Assembly: GCA_023014335.1 (NCBI GenBank)
Contig: JAECYW010000009.1
Coordinates: forward strand, 2,418,001-2,482,000
Direction: 5' to 3'
From: Galerina marginata
Lineage: Eukaryota; Basidiomycota; Agaricomycetes; Agaricales; Galerinaceae
Length of the DNA stretch: 64,000 nt
The notes under the pieces are model-generated. The model was not told where the DNA came from, did not search any database, and saw nothing but the letters and a program-made list of their open reading frames with translations. The position numbers and the translations under genes are program-made. This document shows, one piece after another, positions 61,250-64,000 of this stretch. Within the stretch, counting starts at the first letter, position 1; each line of letters starts with the position of its first letter.

Positions 61250-61623
61250 TAAGCTTTAAATTTGCAAACTAAGTTGTGAATATCAATGCCAGAGATAGTT
61301 GATCTATGAAAGGTCTTGGTGGTAGATATATGAGATATAAATTGAAGTCTAATGCCAGAGATCTCAGATGTATGTTGAATACTAATGTCAGAAGTATCAA
61401 AAGTATCAAAAGTACGCTGAATGCTAATGCCAAGAATGCCAGATGAGTTTTGAATGTCATGAGTGTCACCTTTGAAGGTCAAAAGAGTCAGGTTTGAGAC
61501 TTCAAAGTGAATTAAAGATATACCTAGAGCAAAGCTTTGTAAGGACTGAGATAGAAAGCTGATTTGATTGAGCTGTCTTGGTATAAGTATGAAGAAGGTC
61601 AGGAAGATAAGGAGTAACTTCAT
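61250..61623 (-). pseudogene. Helitron block 1: candidate N-terminus
   Basis: The frame starts at the ATG at 61623 (MKLLLIFLTFFILIPRQLNQ, signal-like or simply hydrophobic) and continues to DIHNLVCKFKAY, joining block 2 in frame. The Ser/Thr/Ile-rich content (GISIQRTFDTFDTSDISIQH) is unusual for a Helitron, so the true start could be elsewhere. No upstream 5' element end was recognised between here and 61800. Confidence 0.55.
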
Positions 61624-61802
61624 TTGAGCTGAAGATAGAGTGAGTAGATGGTGGTAAGTAGAAAGAAAGAGCGCTCATCAAAAGTTGAACTTTCAACATT
61701 GGTTGATGTTTGTTTGGTTACTGATGTCAGACTGATAGCATAAACATAAAACAAACAAAGTTATAGCGTAAATAATACAAATGCGGTATTTTAAGAAGAC
61801 TA

Positions 61803-64000
61803 TCAAGCTGACGATGATGGCGACTGTGGGAGTGGTGTTAGAGTTGACATTAGTGATGATGCGCGTGTTGATGATGCTCGTGTTGTCGGTGGGGGTGATG
61901 ATAAAGTCGATGATGCAGGTGGAGGAGATAAAGGAGCTGCAGGCAATGAAGGAGGTGATAAAGAAGGTGAATGAATTACCTTTGGCACCCTGCGACGCTT
62001 TAAAGGCTTTTCAACTACAACTTCTTCTTCCTCTTCCTCGTCGTCTTCCTCGTCACCAGCTTTATCGTTATCATCCTCCTCCTCCTCCTGCCAGTGGTCA
62101 GGTTCCATATCACGCATAGTCAAATACGATGCTTCTATCTGCTCTGCCGAGAGCATAAACCCTTTGGCGATACCCAAATTGTACTTCCTATCGCCTTCTG
62201 TTTCTCCTAATTTTGGAAGGGATACAGAGGCTAGAGATACAACTTGTCAATATAATTAAAATATAAAATAGCAAATATAAACTCACTTAAAGCAGATTTC
62301 AAATGTGGTAGGGGTGTCGCAGTATAGCCTGTTGGATCTGAAAAGGTGAAAACCTCATATTCAGCTTCAATAGCATCATTCACAGCTTGTTCCAAGATGG
62401 TGTTCTGGAAACATAACAGAATTTGACGCTTCAGAGCTGCAGGCGTACACCCCTTAGCTCCTCTCAGCTCTGCTTCCATGGTTTTCTTCTTATAAACCAA
62501 GAGTGCAGAAGCCTGTTGAGCCATGAGAGGGATCCACAAGGAATGATAGGGATTCTTGATGATTTTGCCTGATGGAAATTCCTTGATCTCAACTGACTTG
62601 AACAGCCAGTCAAGAATTGCGTATGCCTGGCCTCTGGCATATTGATAACGCATACGCTCCTTTGCACTAAGCGCATTGTAGTTGAAAGCTTCAATAGAGG
62701 CTATACGTTCCTTGGTGAGCCTCTCGAAGTTGTTGACGGTGAATTCCCCATTGTACATGTAGGTCCGGAAGTCGAGAACATTGATGAGGATAATGAGATT
62801 ACAAAACGAGATAACGTCGAGGACTCCAGAAAAGTTTTGGATGTTGAAAACATGGCCATGAGCAGCTTCAACTTGGTCAGAGGCCATTGCTGCGCATGGC
62901 AAAAACAAGTTCTTACTTTGGGGTGAGGCAGTGCCTGAAGACTTACACTGTTATTAAACAAATACATATTAAATACGTAAATAACATGTAGTTCGCTCAA
63001 ATCTGAACCGATTGGGATGATCTTATACTCAAAAAAAGCAGAAAAATAAGGCGAATCTAACAAGCCTAAAACGGCCTGGTCACGTGACCAGGAAGGCCCT
63101 GATTTTTACGATTTTTTTGATACCAAGATCATAAAAATTGGCCCAGTGATGGCTGAGATACAGAAACCATGCAGGGTCACTATAGCAGTGGGAGAATTTC
63201 CAACCATTGCGTTAGAAACCATTTCTGCCTGCTATGCAGGCCGGAAAACAAGTTCTTTTACTACGTAAGAACTTGTAATAATTGAAAATTTATTAGCTAG
63301 AGAAAAAAACCCAAACAAAAAGACAAACCAAATTCATTATACTTTTTCTGCACCAAACCCTTATAATAAAAGGTAGCCATCCTGCAGAAAAGGATGCGTG
63401 TGGGAGGATGGTTGATGTTGGTGATGAAGTCGTCAAGCATAAACGTGTGAATCAAACCAATCAGCGTGTCCTGCATATTTGGAGTGGATATATAATGTCC
63501 TCCAGAGCAGATTGTGTGAAATGGGGTAAAAACCCAGTGAGGGCTGTTAGGTCCCATGACGCTAGAAATTTTGAAGTTAATAAACAACTTATAGCTAAAA
63601 AGAGAAAAACTTACATGCGGGTTTTGTTTGTAAGCAGAATACCTTCCAGGATCCAATGCTTCAAGTCCGGTAGCTCCAAATTGAATTTGATGAACAGATT
63701 GACGTTTGCAAGTTCCAATAAAGCTGCAGCGCGGTCAGCTTCTGGGTCCCCACTCTCCCGGGTCTGTGGAATCCGAGTTGCCTTCATCCAATACTTCCCA
63801 CCATCTCGATTGCGAACTTCAACAACAGTACCTAGGCCGTCGCTATCAATATGCCCAAGATGCAGGGCATTGGCAAGACCGACGAGAAACCAGGACATAT
63901 CAGAGGTAGGAAAATGTTCTTGAGGCTGACAAAACATAGATCTGATAGTTGCATTCCAAGCTATGAGCTCGGATGAATACTGAGTGATAGGAAGAGGAGA
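61803..64000 (-). CDS. JmjC-like protein, partial (5' end outside window)
   Basis: The frame is open to the window end (ITQYSSELIAWNATIRSMFC). Next is SWFLVGLANALHLGHIDSDG, whose His-x-Asp fits the iron-binding motif of JmjC-type dioxygenases. After an intron (GTAAGTTTT near 63611 to TTTCTAG near 63565) comes CSGGHYISTPNMQDTLIGLI. Further exons carry ANKFSIIEAAHGHVFNIQNF, RLTKERIASIEAFNYN and ALSAKERMRYQYARGQAYAI. After a ~55-nt intron (62287-62232) an acidic C-terminus with KPLKRRRVPK (possible nuclear signal) ends at 61803. A hairpin-ended element sits at 62872-63278, and removal keeps SIIEAAHGH in frame. The junction near 63300-63345 is unresolved. Probably a host-derived dispersed gene. 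Confidence 0.6.
62872..63278 (-). mobile_element. 407-bp hairpin-ended TTA...CAAG element, ACAAGTTC group
   Basis: In coding orientation it begins TTACAAGTTCTTACGTAG and ends GTAAGAACTTGT, GCCATGCGCAGCAATGGC, then CTCTGACCAAG and T. It lies in sense within the JmjC-like gene. Confidence 0.9.

Overview
The window looks like transposon-packed nuclear DNA of a basidiomycete fungus, perhaps a rust. The reasons are a fungal-type Helitron with a DUF6570-like region, a Ty1/Copia element, a JmjC-like gene and a conserved-looking hypothetical of kinds I associate with basidiomycetes, introns of about 50-60 nt (GTAAGT or GTGAGT to AG), and AT-rich long-arm foldback elements. I see no rRNA, functional tRNA, CRISPR array or bacterial operon. 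Family names come from motifs read by eye; no search was run.

Layout. 1-3083: unassigned sequence with a poly-A retroposon. 3084-7238: a 4.2 kb foldback element. 8020-10532: a 2.5 kb near-palindrome built from ~80-bp tandem repeats. 10896-12117: a TIR element. 12118-20670: a decayed Copia element (minus strand) split by four insertions, one of them 4.4 kb with its own nested elements. 20671-28170: foldback remnants, fragments of unrecognised genes, GC-rich repeats and inverted element copies. 28397-35335: an unrecognised plus-strand gene split by a 5.5 kb foldback element. 35335-37115: a Helitron fragment and a solo foldback arm. 39571-42363: a damaged basidiomycete-type gene. 43040-61623: one large Helitron (minus strand) cut into seven coding blocks by six insertions. 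61803-64000: a JmjC-like gene running off the window.

The main result is a coherent set of 16 short insertion copies plus one end of the large Helitron. They share an architecture I do not recognise as a named family. Read in Helitron coding orientation, each begins TTAC or TTAT inside a terminal hairpin and ends with the hairpin GCCAT-(7-8 nt)-ATGGC, then 11 nt, then CAAG. A T follows CAAG in all 17 cases. The outer arm of the 5' hairpin is repeated, inverted, just inside the 3' hairpin, and the two copies change together across five sequence groups. The same 3' end lies about 200 bp past the Helitron stop codon (43040), so I infer that these are non-autonomous derivatives of that Helitron or a close relative. 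Removing ten of these insertions from four host genes restores each reading frame. With the 5.4 kb foldback also removed, the Helitron blocks sum to 7,842 nt, exactly 2,614 codons.

Other elements: a foldback family ending CACTTCAG with 7-8 bp duplications; TIR elements with 8-bp duplications and tRNA-like Pol III boxes in their middle; and three perfect 42-bp palindromes.
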